From Maioricimonas rarisocia (lineage in GTDB: Bacteria; Planctomycetota; Planctomycetia; Planctomycetales; Planctomycetaceae): a DNA stretch of 64,000 bases. The DNA is taken from NCBI RefSeq assembly GCF_007747795.1, contig NZ_CP036275.1, forward strand, positions 4,456,001 through 4,520,000. The letters run 5' to 3'. Numbering within the stretch: position 1 is the stretch's first letter; each line of letters opens with the position of its first letter. Both the position numbers and the translations under genes were made by a program. This document shows positions 24,792 through 34,929 of this stretch, piece by piece. The notes below the pieces were generated by a model. The model searched no databases. It saw only the letters and a program-made list of their open reading frames with translations, and was not told the origin of the DNA.

Positions 24792-25937
24792 ATGATTGTG
24801 CTTTGCAGAAGATGCCGCCCACTCACCTGCTCTTACGGATCCTGGTGTCTCTTCGCCGCCTGCATTGTGCTCGTCACATCCGTGGCATGCGGCGACGACG
24901 AGACTGATGCGATCCCCGACAAACTGGTCGTGGCAACGCGGGATGTGCCCCCGTTCTCGATGAAGAACGAAGACGGGCAGTGGACCGGGCTGACCATCGA
25001 CCTGCTGAGGGAGATCAAAGTCAGAATGCGGGGCTCGGATGCAGCTGCGCTCGAACTCGAGTTCCGGGAGATGGGACTCGACGAGATGCTCGATGCGCTC
25101 GAACGAGGAGAGATCGATCTGGCCGCGGCGGCTTTGACCGTGAATGCCGAACGGGAAGCACGCGTCGATTTTACGCATCCCTACTACAGCTCCGGTCTGG
25201 GCATTGCCGTGGGGCGACAGCAACTCCGCACGTGGGATGCTGTCCTCGCGGCCATTTTCTCGCTCACGTTTCTCAAGCTGATGCTGGCATTGTTCGCAGC
25301 ACTACTGGCCAGCGGCGTGATCGTCTATCTCTTCGAGCGGAAGCGGAACCCCGAACAGTTTGGTGGCCGAGCGGCCAAGGGGATCGCCGCCGGCATCTGG
25401 TGGGCGGCGGTGACCATGACGACGGTGGGATACGGCGACAAGGTGCCGAAGACCTCGGCCGGGCGCGTCGTCGGCTTCATCTGGATGTTCGCGGGACTGT
25501 TCATCATCGCGAGTTTCACCGCAGCGGTGACGTCGGCCCTGACTGTGAATCAGCTCAAATCGCGAATCAACGGTCCTGCGGATCTGTCACGCGTCCGCGT
25601 CGCCACGGTGACCGCATCCACCAGTGACCGCTATCTGGCGGACCGGCACGTGATCGCGCGGACGCATTCGGACGTCCACAGTGCACTCCAGTCGCTGAAG
25701 GCAGGGGACGTGGATGCGGTCGTGTACGATGCGCCCGTTCTCAGGTACGAGGCACACCAGCGGTTCGCGGGGGAGGTCCATGTGCTTCCGATGACGTTCC
25801 AGAGGCAGGACTACGCATTCGCGCTGCGTGAGAACAGTCCCCTGCGGGAACAGATCAATCAGATCGTGCTGCGGCGGATCGAGAACCCGGAATGGGATGA
25901 CGTTCTGGCCGGGTACTTTGGTGAGGACGTTGAGTAG
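24792..25937 (+). CDS. GluR0-type ligand-gated potassium channel
   Basis: A 381-residue protein from ATG 24792; a GTG at 24753 overlapping the upstream gene is an alternative. A signal or anchor segment (CLFAACIVLVTSVACG) leads to the first binding-domain lobe (LVVATRDVPPFSMKNEDGQWTGL, then GEIDLAAAALTVNAEREARVDFTHPYYSSGLGIAV). The channel part has helix M1 (FLKLMLALFAALLASGVIVYLF), a P-loop TMTTVGYGDKVP with the intact K+ filter, and M2 (GFIWMFAGLFIIASFTAAVTSAL). The second lobe includes GDVDAVVYDAPVLRY. This is the layout of cyanobacterial GluR0. It forms a tandem pair with the preceding gene. Confidence 0.92.
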   Translation: MIVLCRRCRPLTCSYGSWCLFAACIVLVTSVACGDDETDAIPDKLVVATRDVPPFSMKNEDGQWTGLTIDLLREIKVRMRGSDAAALELEFREMGLDEMLDALERGEIDLAAAALTVNAEREARVDFTHPYYSSGLGIAVGRQQLRTWDAVLAAIFSLTFLKLMLALFAALLASGVIVYLFERKRNPEQFGGRAAKGIAAGIWWAAVTMTTVGYGDKVPKTSAGRVVGFIWMFAGLFIIASFTAAVTSALTVNQLKSRINGPADLSRVRVATVTASTSDRYLADRHVIARTHSDVHSALQSLKAGDVDAVVYDAPVLRYEAHQRFAGEVHVLPMTFQRQDYAFALRENSPLREQINQIVLRRIENPEWDDVLAGYFGEDVE

Positions 25938-25973
25938 TCGGACCGTGGGAGCCGCCCGGAAGCTCCGCTGCCG

Positions 25974-27437
25974 TCAGCTCGAAATCAGATTCATGAACAG
26001 TGCGACCGAAATCCCTCCGTAGACGACGACCGAACCGAGCAGGGCCACCCGTCGCCACATGGGTGGCCGCAGCTCAGGCGGCAGAAAGCGCGTGTTGACC
26101 CGCAGGATCTGAATCGCGGCAAACGCCATGATCGGGCTGGCAACGATCCCGAGAACCTTGAACAGTTCGAGTGCGTTCCCCAGGTGAATCGTGATCAGGG
26201 CCCAGACGGTCAGCCCGCCAAGCAGCATGGCATAGAGCCGACTGGCCGAGTGCCGCCGTGCTTTCGGCGAAGCGGCCCACAGGATGTCGGCGGTCGTCCG
26301 CACGAGAATGTCCGTATTTCCCATGTGCGTTGAGAAGAGAATCCAGAACCCGTTTAGCAACGTCAGCAGCCACAGCCACTGCCCGAACTGACGGGCCAGA
26401 TAGTCCGCCTGAAACGCCCCGGCCGAGACCCCCGACAACTGCGTCTCGGGCGGCACAATCGCTACCGCCAGATTGACGTTCAGAAACATGCCGACCAGGC
26501 ACCCAATTCCCCACAGCACCTGCTGGTCGAGACGGGCGTAGCGCCACCAGGTTTTCCACCGTCGGTGATTGTCGTCGGTCATTGGAAAGACGGCACCCAC
26601 CGATTTCAGCTCCTGATGGTCGTGGGCAAGGGCTCCGCCGATTCCTCCCACATGCGCCCCCATGGCGAATCCCTTGTCGCGAAACCAGTTCGAGATCGCC
26701 AGGTTTCCCAGCCCGCCCGAGCCGGCCGTTGCGGCAAACAGACCGAGCATCACGAGATTGATGTCTTCGGGCAGACGCTGCGGCGTGACGAAACCGCTCA
26801 GCGATCGCTGCCATGTCTCCCAGGGGACGCACAGCAGGTTCGCGAGAATCAGAAACGAGAAGATGAACGCGATCATGGCCCAGGAGATCCGTTCCAGCAT
26901 CCGCTCGATCGAACGGCCGCTCACCAGCAGGGCGGCCGCGGCCAGAATCACCACCACTCCGATGCCGCTCAACATTGTCTGATCGGAATCGACCGGCATG
27001 CGACCGGCGAACGCTCCGAACAGGACAGCAGCGCAACCCGCCGCGACGGCCGGCGTCGCCAGCTGAGCCACACCGATGAGGATGTAGAACGGTGCCCACA
27101 TCCGCGGACCGGGACTCAGGCGCATCACGCCGGTCAGGATCGGTTCGCCTGTGTACAGCGTGTATCGGACGGCTTCGAGGTTAAACAGTGCCTGCAGTGC
27201 GATGCCGAGCGTGGCAATCCAGAGGATGCCCGTGCCGTACTGGACGGTCATCATCGGGCCGACGATCCATTCCCCGCCACCGATTGAGCCAACCAGCAGG
27301 ATCGCCCCGGGACCAATTGTTCGCAGAGCGTTTCCGAACGAGAACGGCAACGGTTCCGGCAGGTCCTCTGTCCGCCATTCGGGAAGGTGGCCGTGATCCG
27401 ATGGAGACTCGGCAGAAGGAGTGGGACTGCTCGTCAT
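25974..27437 (-). CDS. Divergent Nramp-family (NRAMP-like) transporter
   Basis: A 487-residue protein from ATG 27437 with about eleven transmembrane helices. The first helix, IGPGAILLVGSIGGGEWIVG, aligns with the Nramp TM1 but replaces the metal-binding D-P-G-N by G-G-G-E. A long cytoplasmic or external loop (FPMTDDNHRRWKTWWRYARLDQQ) lies in the middle. Canonical Nramp proteins move Mn2+ or Fe2+; the altered motif points to a different ligand or ion, as in Nramp-related proteins common in Planctomycetes. The neighbour is mannonate dehydratase, read in the same direction 28 nt or more downstream, so a role in organic solute uptake is possible. Confidence 0.75.
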   Translation of the reverse strand: MTSSPTPSAESPSDHGHLPEWRTEDLPEPLPFSFGNALRTIGPGAILLVGSIGGGEWIVGPMMTVQYGTGILWIATLGIALQALFNLEAVRYTLYTGEPILTGVMRLSPGPRMWAPFYILIGVAQLATPAVAAGCAAVLFGAFAGRMPVDSDQTMLSGIGVVVILAAAALLVSGRSIERMLERISWAMIAFIFSFLILANLLCVPWETWQRSLSGFVTPQRLPEDINLVMLGLFAATAGSGGLGNLAISNWFRDKGFAMGAHVGGIGGALAHDHQELKSVGAVFPMTDDNHRRWKTWWRYARLDQQVLWGIGCLVGMFLNVNLAVAIVPPETQLSGVSAGAFQADYLARQFGQWLWLLTLLNGFWILFSTHMGNTDILVRTTADILWAASPKARRHSASRLYAMLLGGLTVWALITIHLGNALELFKVLGIVASPIMAFAAIQILRVNTRFLPPELRPPMWRRVALLGSVVVYGGISVALFMNLISS

Positions 27438-27464
27438 GGCGGCGCGACCATTTGAGAGGGCGAA

Positions 27465-28427
27465 TCATTCGCTGCCGATCCTACCCGACCGCTCCGTCGC
27501 CTGCATCAGTCCCCGCAGATAGCCGAAGGCGTACAACCGTCCCAGCATCGTGTAGCCGGGCTCACCCTCTTCGCCGGCGAGTACCGGCACATGGTCGGGA
27601 CGCAGCGGACCGTCGAAACCGATCTCCCGGTACGCCCGCATTGCCGCGACCATGTCTGTGGGACCGTCGTCATGGAACGTCTCGACAAAGTCGTCGGGCG
27701 TTCCGCGTGTGTCCCGGCAATGGACGTAGGCAATGTGCGCTCCGAGCCGACGGATCGTCGCGGGGATGTCGACGCCCATCGCGGCAAACGTTCCCTGGCA
27801 GAAGCAGATTCGATTGGCGGCACTCGACCAGTTCTGCACGAGTCGTTCGAAGCTTTCGACCGTGCACATGATCCGTCCCCGCCCCATCAGTTCCGCCAGC
27901 GGTGGATCATCCGGATGCATTGCCAGCGTCACGCCGGCCCGTTCGGCGATGGGAAGCAACTCCGTGAGGAACCGGTCGAGGTTCTGCCACAGTTCATCCG
28001 CAGTGATGGATGAGTCGGGCATGGGGACCGATCCGTTAAGCGATTGCGCCCGGGCCACGTCCTGCAGCCGGAACTGTGTCACCGTCGCACCTCCCCGAGC
28101 CGGGACGTCGGTTCGCGTGCGGACCCAGTCGGTGCCGGACATGAAGTTGTAACACAGCAGCTTCACCCCGGCGTCCCCCATCATCCGCAGCAGGTCCTTC
28201 ATCGCCTGCAGTTCGCTGCCGTCGTCGGTTCCCAGCTTGAGCTGTTCGATCGGCAGGTATCCTTCGATCACCGCGACGTTCATTCCGAAGCGGCCGGCAA
28301 GTTCCTGGATACGGGAAAGCTCGCTGGTCTTTGCGGGATAGCGTGTGACGAGATCGGTGACGCCGCACTGGGCGGCGAGCTGCAGATTCGTCTCGTTCAG
28401 AGGCGTGAGTACGGTGGCAAGACGCAT
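27465..28427 (-). CDS. uxuA: D-mannonate dehydratase (UxuA family)
   Basis: A 320-residue TIM-barrel protein. ATG 28427 (MRLATVLTPLNE) is preferred over a TTG at 28502. Motifs are MHPDDPP (metal/substrate histidine), ICFCQGTFAAMG, AYVHCRDTRG and FVETFHDDGPTDM, as in UxuA, which dehydrates D-mannonate to 2-keto-3-deoxygluconate in hexuronate catabolism. It is shorter than the E. coli enzyme (about 394 residues). No other hexuronate genes are adjacent except the transporter-like gene 28 nt downstream. Directly upstream is a divergent DUF1559 gene. Confidence 0.85.
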   Translation of the reverse strand: MRLATVLTPLNETNLQLAAQCGVTDLVTRYPAKTSELSRIQELAGRFGMNVAVIEGYLPIEQLKLGTDDGSELQAMKDLLRMMGDAGVKLLCYNFMSGTDWVRTRTDVPARGGATVTQFRLQDVARAQSLNGSVPMPDSSITADELWQNLDRFLTELLPIAERAGVTLAMHPDDPPLAELMGRGRIMCTVESFERLVQNWSSAANRICFCQGTFAAMGVDIPATIRRLGAHIAYVHCRDTRGTPDDFVETFHDDGPTDMVAAMRAYREIGFDGPLRPDHVPVLAGEEGEPGYTMLGRLYAFGYLRGLMQATERSGRIGSE

Positions 28428-28685
28428 GGTGCGGGCTTTCGGGGCAGCGGGAACGGGATGCGACAGCAGCCCTGACAAGGTCTGCGGGGCAACAGTCGCC
28501 AACTTGATTGACCGGTGATTATTCCCTCAATCACAGTGGTGTTTTCTTATACGAATTGCTACTGTGTTTTCCGCGGGCCTCCGTGTGATTGAAAGTGCGG
28601 GCCGTTACGACCGTCTTCTTCTGCTTCTGTCTTGGGCATTCGCCCCCGCTGGAGCAAGGTCTATCTGGTCAACGGAGCCTGTCTG

Positions 28686-29693
28686 ATGAGTTCTTGCAAG
28701 TCACGTCGTCGCGGTTTCACTCTCATTGAGCTGCTGGTTGTGATCGCGATCATCGCGATCCTCATCGCTCTGCTTCTGCCTGCCGTGCAACAGGCGCGCG
28801 AGGCCGCCCGCCGGTCTCAGTGCAAAAACAACATGAAGCAGATTGGTCTGGCCCTGCACAACTACCACGATGCCCACGGAGTGTTTCCCTACTCGGTCTC
28901 GCACAGTTCGTCCTGCACTTCCGGTACTGCGGCTCTGGGAAGCCGTCCTCCCCTCAACCATCGTGGCTGGTTGCTCCTGCTCCCCTATCTCGATCAGGCG
29001 CCGCTGTACAACCAGGTCAATTTCAGCCTTCCGACGAGCACGGCTCGCAATGGTGGTGGCTACGGTCCTGATCCCGGACAGCCAGGAAACGCGAATGACG
29101 TAATCGTCTCGACCGTTCTGACTGCCCTGTCATGCCCGTCGGATGACGGTCCCGCGCAGTACACCAGTTCGAGCAGCACGAATTACTCGATTGCCGCGGG
29201 AAGCACATCACTTCTCGGTGCGTTCACAAACTACGATTTCAGCGTCCGACGGACTTCCTCCGGTTGCAACAACTGGCTGCGTGAAGGGCTCTCGACCCGC
29301 CGTGCGTTCGGCCACGATGCCTGCTCGCGGATTCGGGATATCAAGGACGGGACCAGCAACACGGTCCTCATCGGTGAAACGACCCGTCAGACGTGGAACG
29401 GCGTGTCCCAGACGTGGGGCTACTCGAAGTGGGTGGGCAACGGCGTCGACCTGACCTACTCCCGGGGCATCAACTTCTGGCTCTGCTGCAGCTGGGATTC
29501 GACGCCGTTCTCGCGGACGCCCGTGGTCGTCGGCCGCCTGGGTGACTGGTCGACCGTCGGCAGCCTGCACACCGGCGGAGCCCACATCCTCCTCGGCGAC
29601 GGTGCCGTTCGTTTCCTGAGCGAAAACATCGATGCGACCACCCGGAACCGACTGGCCTACATCAAGGATGGCCAGCCGATGGGTGAGTTCTGA
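28686..29693 (+). CDS. DUF1559 pseudopilin-like protein
   Basis: A 335-residue protein from ATG 28686 with GGAG 9 nt upstream. The leader MSSCKSRRR is followed by the prepilin motif [49 protein letters not shown] and a classical DUF1559 C-terminus (SLHTGGAHILLGDGAVRFLSENID). The middle region is rich in Ser, Thr and Asn with several cysteines. It is followed 122 nt later by a small lipoprotein with a transthyretin-like domain, a pairing seen repeatedly in planctomycetes. Presumed cell-surface; role unknown. Confidence 0.93.
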   Translation: MSSCKSRRRGFTLIELLVVIAIIAILIALLLPAVQQAREAARRSQCKNNMKQIGLALHNYHDAHGVFPYSVSHSSSCTSGTAALGSRPPLNHRGWLLLLPYLDQAPLYNQVNFSLPTSTARNGGGYGPDPGQPGNANDVIVSTVLTALSCPSDDGPAQYTSSSSTNYSIAAGSTSLLGAFTNYDFSVRRTSSGCNNWLREGLSTRRAFGHDACSRIRDIKDGTSNTVLIGETTRQTWNGVSQTWGYSKWVGNGVDLTYSRGINFWLCCSWDSTPFSRTPVVVGRLGDWSTVGSLHTGGAHILLGDGAVRFLSENIDATTRNRLAYIKDGQPMGEF

Positions 29694-29815
29694 GTCGAAT
29701 TGCTCACGGCCCCGTGGCATCGGGCGCGCGGCCGTTCATTCAGTGATGGTCCCGGATGCGGACTGCCCAATCGGGTACGGTCCGCATCCGCACTTCTGGT
29801 CGAGCGGAGTCTTCG

Positions 29816-30268
29816 ATGCGAATCCGTAGTCTTGTCGCCGTCTGCGTTCTCGGTCTGGCCACCGGTTGCGGCGGTGATTCCGGCGATAAACCCGAGCTTG
29901 TCCTCCAGCCGGTCACCGGAACCGTCAAGGTCGACGGCCAGCCGGCAGAAGGCGTCTCAGTCACGTTCGTTCCTGCGGACGGTGCCGGTCCCGAACAGGT
30001 GGCGGCAAGCGGCACCACCGACTCGTCGGGGCAGTTCAGCCTGAACGTCTCTCCCGATGAGGAAGGCGTTCCGGCCGGCAAGTATCGCGTGCTGGTCTCA
30101 AAGATCGTCAAGCCGGATGGTACGCCGCTCGGCCCGGACGAAATGGCCGCTGATGCCGGTGCCGAGAACGTCCTGCCGCCCGTCTATCAAGACCCCGCGC
30201 AGACGCCGCTGGGAGCCGACGTTCCCGAGGGAGGCAAGTCCTTCGACTTCGAAGTGAAGGGGAGCTGA
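29816..30268 (+). CDS. Small lipoprotein with carboxypeptidase-regulatory-like domain
   Basis: A 150-residue protein, ATG 29816. The signal ends in a lipobox LATGC (Cys17), then an acidic linker. The domain starts VTGTVKVDGQPAEGVSVTFVPADG and continues with SGTTDSSGQFSLNVSPDEEGVPAGKYRVLV, a transthyretin-like beta-sandwich that is frequent next to DUF1559 genes. It probably sits on the outer face of a membrane. A hairpin terminator follows 38 nt after the stop. Confidence 0.85.
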   Translation: MRIRSLVAVCVLGLATGCGGDSGDKPELVLQPVTGTVKVDGQPAEGVSVTFVPADGAGPEQVAASGTTDSSGQFSLNVSPDEEGVPAGKYRVLVSKIVKPDGTPLGPDEMAADAGAENVLPPVYQDPAQTPLGADVPEGGKSFDFEVKGS

Positions 30269-30306
30269 CCGCCCGCTGGTCGGCGCCGCCTGTCAGTAGA
30301 ATTGCG

Positions 30307-30339
30307 AGCCGGATCTGCAGTTTGCGGATCCGGCTTTAT
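30307..30339 (+). terminator. Probable terminator after the DUF1559/lipoprotein unit
   Basis: A perfect 9-bp stem AGCCGGATC / GATCCGGCT with an 11-nt loop is followed by a short T run (TTTAT). Confidence 0.7.
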
Positions 30340-30464
30340 GCGTTGGTGGTCCCCGGGACATCGCTGCGGATTGTGCGGCATCTGTCTGCGTGAGAGAATC
30401 GGGACGCACGGCAGACACGTCTTGCTCTGGCACAGACGCTCATCTCTCCGGGAAGACCGATTCC

Positions 30465-31061
30465 ATGACCGATGCCGTCGAAGGGGCGAACGAACCTGCT
30501 TCCCCGGTGACCGGGTGGCGGCTCCTCTCGTGGGTCTGCTGCGCTGTCGTGGCAGTCAGTCTTGTCACCTGCCTGGTAATCGCCGCGGCCCGCAGCGAAG
30601 GACTCACGCAAGTCACCGTCACCGCACTGGACGGCGAAGCGGAACCCCGCGACCACCAGCTTCCGTTCGTCAAACAGGTCGATGCCCTGCCCGACTACGA
30701 ATTGGTCGTCCGGTTGCATCGTGGCGGGTTTCTGCAGAGCGGCGGCCAACGAAGTCTCGGGGCCCGGCCCAATCAGTCGGCTGTCGACGGCATCACCTGG
30801 ACTCTCAACGATCCCATTCCGATTTCAGAAATCGCCGGCATTCGCCTGCAGGAGCAGGACAAGGTGATCAGCGACGCTCTGACGGAAGTGCAGGTCGTCG
30901 GCAGCGGCCGGGTGGAAGAGGGGAACTGGCGGTTCGACTTCGAGACGCAGCGGTCGGCAGCGATCGGAGTGGAGGCGTTCTTCGCAACCCCGATCGGCAA
31001 GGCGATCAGCGCGGCGTTTGTCATCGCGATTCTGCTCATGCTCCTGCCGGTCATGGTGTGA
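30465..31061 (+). CDS. Two-helix membrane protein of unknown function
   Basis: A 198-residue protein, ATG 30465 with GGAAG upstream. One transmembrane helix near the N-terminus (LLSWVCCAVVAVSLVTCLVIAA) and one at the extreme C-terminus (AISAAFVIAILLMLLPVMV) flank an approximately 130-residue soluble region with the pattern LVVRLHRGGFLQSGGQRSLG and IAGIRLQEQDKVISDALTEVQVVG. No family is recognised. It lies between a lipoprotein and a serine hydrolase read in the same direction, at distances that do not require an operon. Confidence 0.7.
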   Translation: MTDAVEGANEPASPVTGWRLLSWVCCAVVAVSLVTCLVIAAARSEGLTQVTVTALDGEAEPRDHQLPFVKQVDALPDYELVVRLHRGGFLQSGGQRSLGARPNQSAVDGITWTLNDPIPISEIAGIRLQEQDKVISDALTEVQVVGSGRVEEGNWRFDFETQRSAAIGVEAFFATPIGKAISAAFVIAILLMLLPVMV

Positions 31062-31165
31062 GGCTGGACGAGTCTTTCCGGGAAGACTCCAATGCACGGG
31101 AAGTCCCGCAGAGTGGACCGCCCTGTTCCGCGTCCCCGCATTGACCCGCCTCCAAGAGAATCACC

Positions 31166-32377
31166 ATGACGTCCCGCCCGCTTTCTCTTCTGATCGTTTC
31201 GGCCCTTCTCGGACTCTGCCTGCCTGGCCCGTCACGAAGCGTTGCTGCTCCACCGCCGCTCGAGACCGCTCCGCCACATGAAGTCGGTATGGATGCGGTC
31301 CGCCTTTCGTTCGTCGATCCGATCGTCGAAGAAGGGCTGCGTGAAGGGCAGATGGCCGGCTGCGTCGTTCTGGTCGGGCGCAAGGGGAAAATCGTCTACC
31401 AGCAGGCGTTTGGTGAACGCCAGTCCGACCCGGAGTCGGTCGCGATGACGGAGGAAACGGTCTTCGACCTCGCCTCGCTTACGAAACCGGTGGCGACGGC
31501 AACCAGCGTCATGCATCTGGTCGAACAGGGACTCGTGAATCTCGACGAACCGGTGGCAACATACGTCCCCGAGTTTGCAGCCAACGGCAAGGAAGAGATC
31601 ACGATCGTCGACCTGCTGACTCACCAGGGGGGGCTGATTCCGGACAACTCGATTCGCGACTATGAGGATGATCCCGTTACCGCGATGGAGAAGACGCTCG
31701 CCACGAAGCCGATCGCCAGCCGGGGAGAACGGTTCATCTACTCCGATGTCGGCTTCATTGTCCTCGGCGAAATGGTCAAGCGACTGTCCGACAAGTCGGT
31801 GCACGAGTATTCGCAGGAACACATCTTCGGTCCCCTCGGCATGACCGAGACCGGTTACCTCCCCCGCGAAGATCTGCGGCAGCGGGCAGCCGTCACAGAG
31901 AAGCGGGACGGTGAGTGGATGCAGGGGGAAGTGCACGACCCGCGGGCGTATCGGCTCGGCGGTGTCGCCGGCCACGCAGGCCTGTTCTCGACCGCGCAGG
32001 ACCTGGCGGTCTACGCGACAATGATGATCAACGGCGGTGAGTACGGCGGCGTGCGCGTGCTTGAAGAAGAGACCGTCGAGCGGATGACCCGACCGACGAA
32101 GGTTCCACGCGGGCTGCGGGCACTCGGCTGGGACGTCAACAGCCCGTACTCGTCGAACCGCGGCGACCTGATGAGCGACCGGGCCTTCGGACACGGCGGC
32201 TTTACCGGGACGACCATGTGGATCGACCCGACCCAGGAGCTGTTCGTCATCTTCCTGAGCAACCGCCTTCACCCCGACGGCAAAGGCTCGGTCAATTCGC
32301 TGGCAGGTCGCATCGGGACGGTTGCGGCGGCTGCGATCGTCGAGCCGTCCGGATTGACGGCTCCGGAAGCTCCTTGA
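31166..32377 (+). CDS. Secreted beta-lactamase-family serine hydrolase
   Basis: A 403-residue protein from ATG 31166 with a signal peptide (cut near SVA-APP). The class C / penicillin-binding-like motifs are S-L-T-K (the SxxK nucleophile motif, in FDLASLTKPVATATS), Y-S-D (in FIYSDVGFIVLGEM) and a late H-G-G-F-T-G. The family includes esterases, D-aminopeptidases and transpeptidase-like proteins; the natural substrate cannot be told here. It acts in the periplasm or outside. Confidence 0.92.
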   Translation: MTSRPLSLLIVSALLGLCLPGPSRSVAAPPPLETAPPHEVGMDAVRLSFVDPIVEEGLREGQMAGCVVLVGRKGKIVYQQAFGERQSDPESVAMTEETVFDLASLTKPVATATSVMHLVEQGLVNLDEPVATYVPEFAANGKEEITIVDLLTHQGGLIPDNSIRDYEDDPVTAMEKTLATKPIASRGERFIYSDVGFIVLGEMVKRLSDKSVHEYSQEHIFGPLGMTETGYLPREDLRQRAAVTEKRDGEWMQGEVHDPRAYRLGGVAGHAGLFSTAQDLAVYATMMINGGEYGGVRVLEEETVERMTRPTKVPRGLRALGWDVNSPYSSNRGDLMSDRAFGHGGFTGTTMWIDPTQELFVIFLSNRLHPDGKGSVNSLAGRIGTVAAAAIVEPSGLTAPEAP

Positions 32378-32533
32378 TCCGTATCGGCACGGTAGCCGTT
32401 AAGCTTCGAAGCGGGGAACGACCGGTGTGATTGCGTCCCCGCCACCGCCGCGATATCACTGATTCAGGAGTGCGACTGGGGATCTGGGCCGGTCGGGCCA
32501 CGGTGCGGCAATCCTTCTCGTGGAGTTGAACGG

Positions 32534-34915
32534 ATGACCGGTTTCCGAACGGGTGTCGCGAGTCGAACTGTCAGGCGTCGTGCAGGCCGGGTCTCTCCCT
32601 GGATTCTCGTCCTTGCAGTCGCCGGCGGAATGGGCCTGCTGTTCCTGCTGCCGGCAGTCATCATGCTGCTGTTGCCCCAGGAAGAGACGTCTGCCGAGTG
32701 GGGCATCGCCAGGGCCGAGTTGCCGGACGGCACCATTCTGGTGCTCGAGGACGTAACCGTCGGAACCGGCCACATGCTCGAAGTGACGGTGCCGAACCAG
32801 CGACCGCCAATGCTTCCCTGGCAGGGACTCGAGACTCAGCAGATTCGCACGTCGACGATGAATGAGCAGCCGGTCATCTGGCTGTCGCGCCGCGATCCCG
32901 AAACCGCACGGCACCTCGACTTCGACTGGTGGCTGTATTCTGTTGCCGAAGACAGCAACGGTGGGGAACTCGAAGACTCCAACGCCGGCCTGAACTACAT
33001 CTACAGTTCGGGATCAGGTTCGACCAGTGGCAGCAGGCCGCTCTCGATGACCCGATCGGGCATCACCGGCTCGTCCGACGGAATACTGATTGCGCATTCG
33101 TCGCTGCCGCAGATTCGCCACGAAGGCGACTCTCTCCGTCTGAAGTTCTACAACGCCGACGATGAACTCGTTGCCGAACTTGATGTGCCGCATGTCACAC
33201 CACCGGCCCCCGTCTGGGAACCGGACGCGTTGCCGATCACAGCGGAGGCCGGCGACCTGAAAGTGACGATTGCGGGCGTGTCAGGTCGCGTTGACACCTG
33301 GACGAGCGACAAGCGAGTCGTGGTGCGTCCCCGCGTCGACTTTGACCTGGAGTTCGAACGGAATGGAGAGCCTGCACCGCACTGGTATGCACGGTCGACC
33401 AACCTGGCAGATGCACTGGGGAACGAATGTGGGAGCTGGGACTGCCGGTTGAGCACGGGCGAAGCGGCCTGGAAAGTCAGCATGCAACTCGTCCGCCGCG
33501 ATGAAGCGACGTTTGCCGAAGACGAAATCTGGGAGCTCCCCGGCTTGCCGCTTCCGGGCGACGATCAACAACACCTGGTCGGCCAGACCGAAACGATTCA
33601 GGGCCTGGACGTCACGTTCGAGGGGGCGGGCGGGCGGGGAACGACGTCATTTCAGGGGCTGGAGCGGTCCGGTTCCGGGATGACCTACTCCGGAAGTGTG
33701 TTCGGTAAACGGTTCCGGATCGAAAACACGACTGCCCATTCGAGTGTCCCTGCTCGGACTCCGCCAGGTTCGGGAGTCGTCAAGACGACCGTCGAGTCGG
33801 AGTTTCCCTTCGTCATGTTCAACCGAAGTACGCGCAGCAACATCCACAACGTGTCGTTGGCTGCCGTCGACGATCAGGGACGGTCGGTGAAGACCCACGG
33901 GCCGACGCAGGTGGGCACGCTCTGGTTCTGGTTCATACAGCCGGAAGAGGGGGCACAGTCACTGGACCTGAAGGTTGTTGTCCAGAAGGTCCGGCAGATC
34001 GAGTTCTTCGTCGCACCTCCGGAGTTTCCGCGACCCCGCCACCTGCGGCCCCTGCCGAATGCGGAGCTTGCCCGCCGACTTTCAGAAGCGACGGCACGAC
34101 CGTTGATGTACGCATCGCGGAGAACTCACGATGTCGAAATCATGCGACTCGACCCCGGTTCTGGTCTGACCAACCTGACCAACTCGCCGGCGTCCGATTC
34201 CGGCTGTGCCTGGTCTCCTGACGGAAGTCGGATTGCCTTTGCCTCCGACCGCACCGGGAGCCTGGAGCTGTACGTCATGAATGCGGATGGAAGCGAGCTG
34301 GTCCAGGTGACCGACTTTGCCGGTGTCGATCGCACACCGACATGGTCGCCCGACGGAAAGCAGCTCTGCTTCACTCGGACCATCGAGGGGAACAACTGGG
34401 AACTGTTCCGCATCAATGCCGACGGCACAGACCCGGTCAATCTGACGAATCATCCCGCCGCCGATGCCGACCCCGCCTGGTCACCCGACGGCAGCCGGAT
34501 TGCGTTCACGTCGACCCGTGATGGCCGCTCCTACTGGCTGTACGTGATGGACGCTGACGGCTCGAACGTGCAGAAAGTCAGCGAGACGCCGTCGGGTCAC
34601 GTGTACCCGGCCTGGTCCCCCGACAGCCGGCAGCTTGTCTTCACGGGGCAGGTCGATGGGGCGTCAGAGCTGTTCATCTGCGATTCGAACGGGAGCAACG
34701 AGCGACAGCTGACGAAGCTGGGTGGCCTGAACTCACTTGCTGCCTGGTCACCGGACGACTGGATTGCGTTCGTTCACCGGGCAGAAGGGGATCTCCACGA
34801 GCAGGGAAGCATCTGGGTGATCCGGCCCGACGGTCGTGACGCGAAGGAGATCGTTCCCTTCGAGGCGTACATAGGATCGGGAGCTGGTCGTCCGGCATGG
34901 CACCCGGGGCCGTAG
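32534..34915 (+). CDS. Membrane-anchored TolB-type beta-propeller protein
   Basis: A 793-residue protein, ATG 32534. An N-terminal helix ([25 protein letters not shown]) anchors it. Residues up to about 500 form an unknown beta-rich region. The C-terminal approximately 270 residues are PD40/TolB repeats, each with the pattern W-S-P-D-G-S/K-x-I-x-F/C-x-S ([63 protein letters not shown]). Such propellers bind proteins or peptides at the envelope. No pal/tol genes are present nearby. Confidence 0.85.
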   Translation: MTGFRTGVASRTVRRRAGRVSPWILVLAVAGGMGLLFLLPAVIMLLLPQEETSAEWGIARAELPDGTILVLEDVTVGTGHMLEVTVPNQRPPMLPWQGLETQQIRTSTMNEQPVIWLSRRDPETARHLDFDWWLYSVAEDSNGGELEDSNAGLNYIYSSGSGSTSGSRPLSMTRSGITGSSDGILIAHSSLPQIRHEGDSLRLKFYNADDELVAELDVPHVTPPAPVWEPDALPITAEAGDLKVTIAGVSGRVDTWTSDKRVVVRPRVDFDLEFERNGEPAPHWYARSTNLADALGNECGSWDCRLSTGEAAWKVSMQLVRRDEATFAEDEIWELPGLPLPGDDQQHLVGQTETIQGLDVTFEGAGGRGTTSFQGLERSGSGMTYSGSVFGKRFRIENTTAHSSVPARTPPGSGVVKTTVESEFPFVMFNRSTRSNIHNVSLAAVDDQGRSVKTHGPTQVGTLWFWFIQPEEGAQSLDLKVVVQKVRQIEFFVAPPEFPRPRHLRPLPNAELARRLSEATARPLMYASRRTHDVEIMRLDPGSGLTNLTNSPASDSGCAWSPDGSRIAFASDRTGSLELYVMNADGSELVQVTDFAGVDRTPTWSPDGKQLCFTRTIEGNNWELFRINADGTDPVNLTNHPAADADPAWSPDGSRIAFTSTRDGRSYWLYVMDADGSNVQKVSETPSGHVYPAWSPDSRQLVFTGQVDGASELFICDSNGSNERQLTKLGGLNSLAAWSPDDWIAFVHRAEGDLHEQGSIWVIRPDGRDAKEIVPFEAYIGSGAGRPAWHPGP

Positions 34916-34929
34916 GGGCGACGCCCGCT

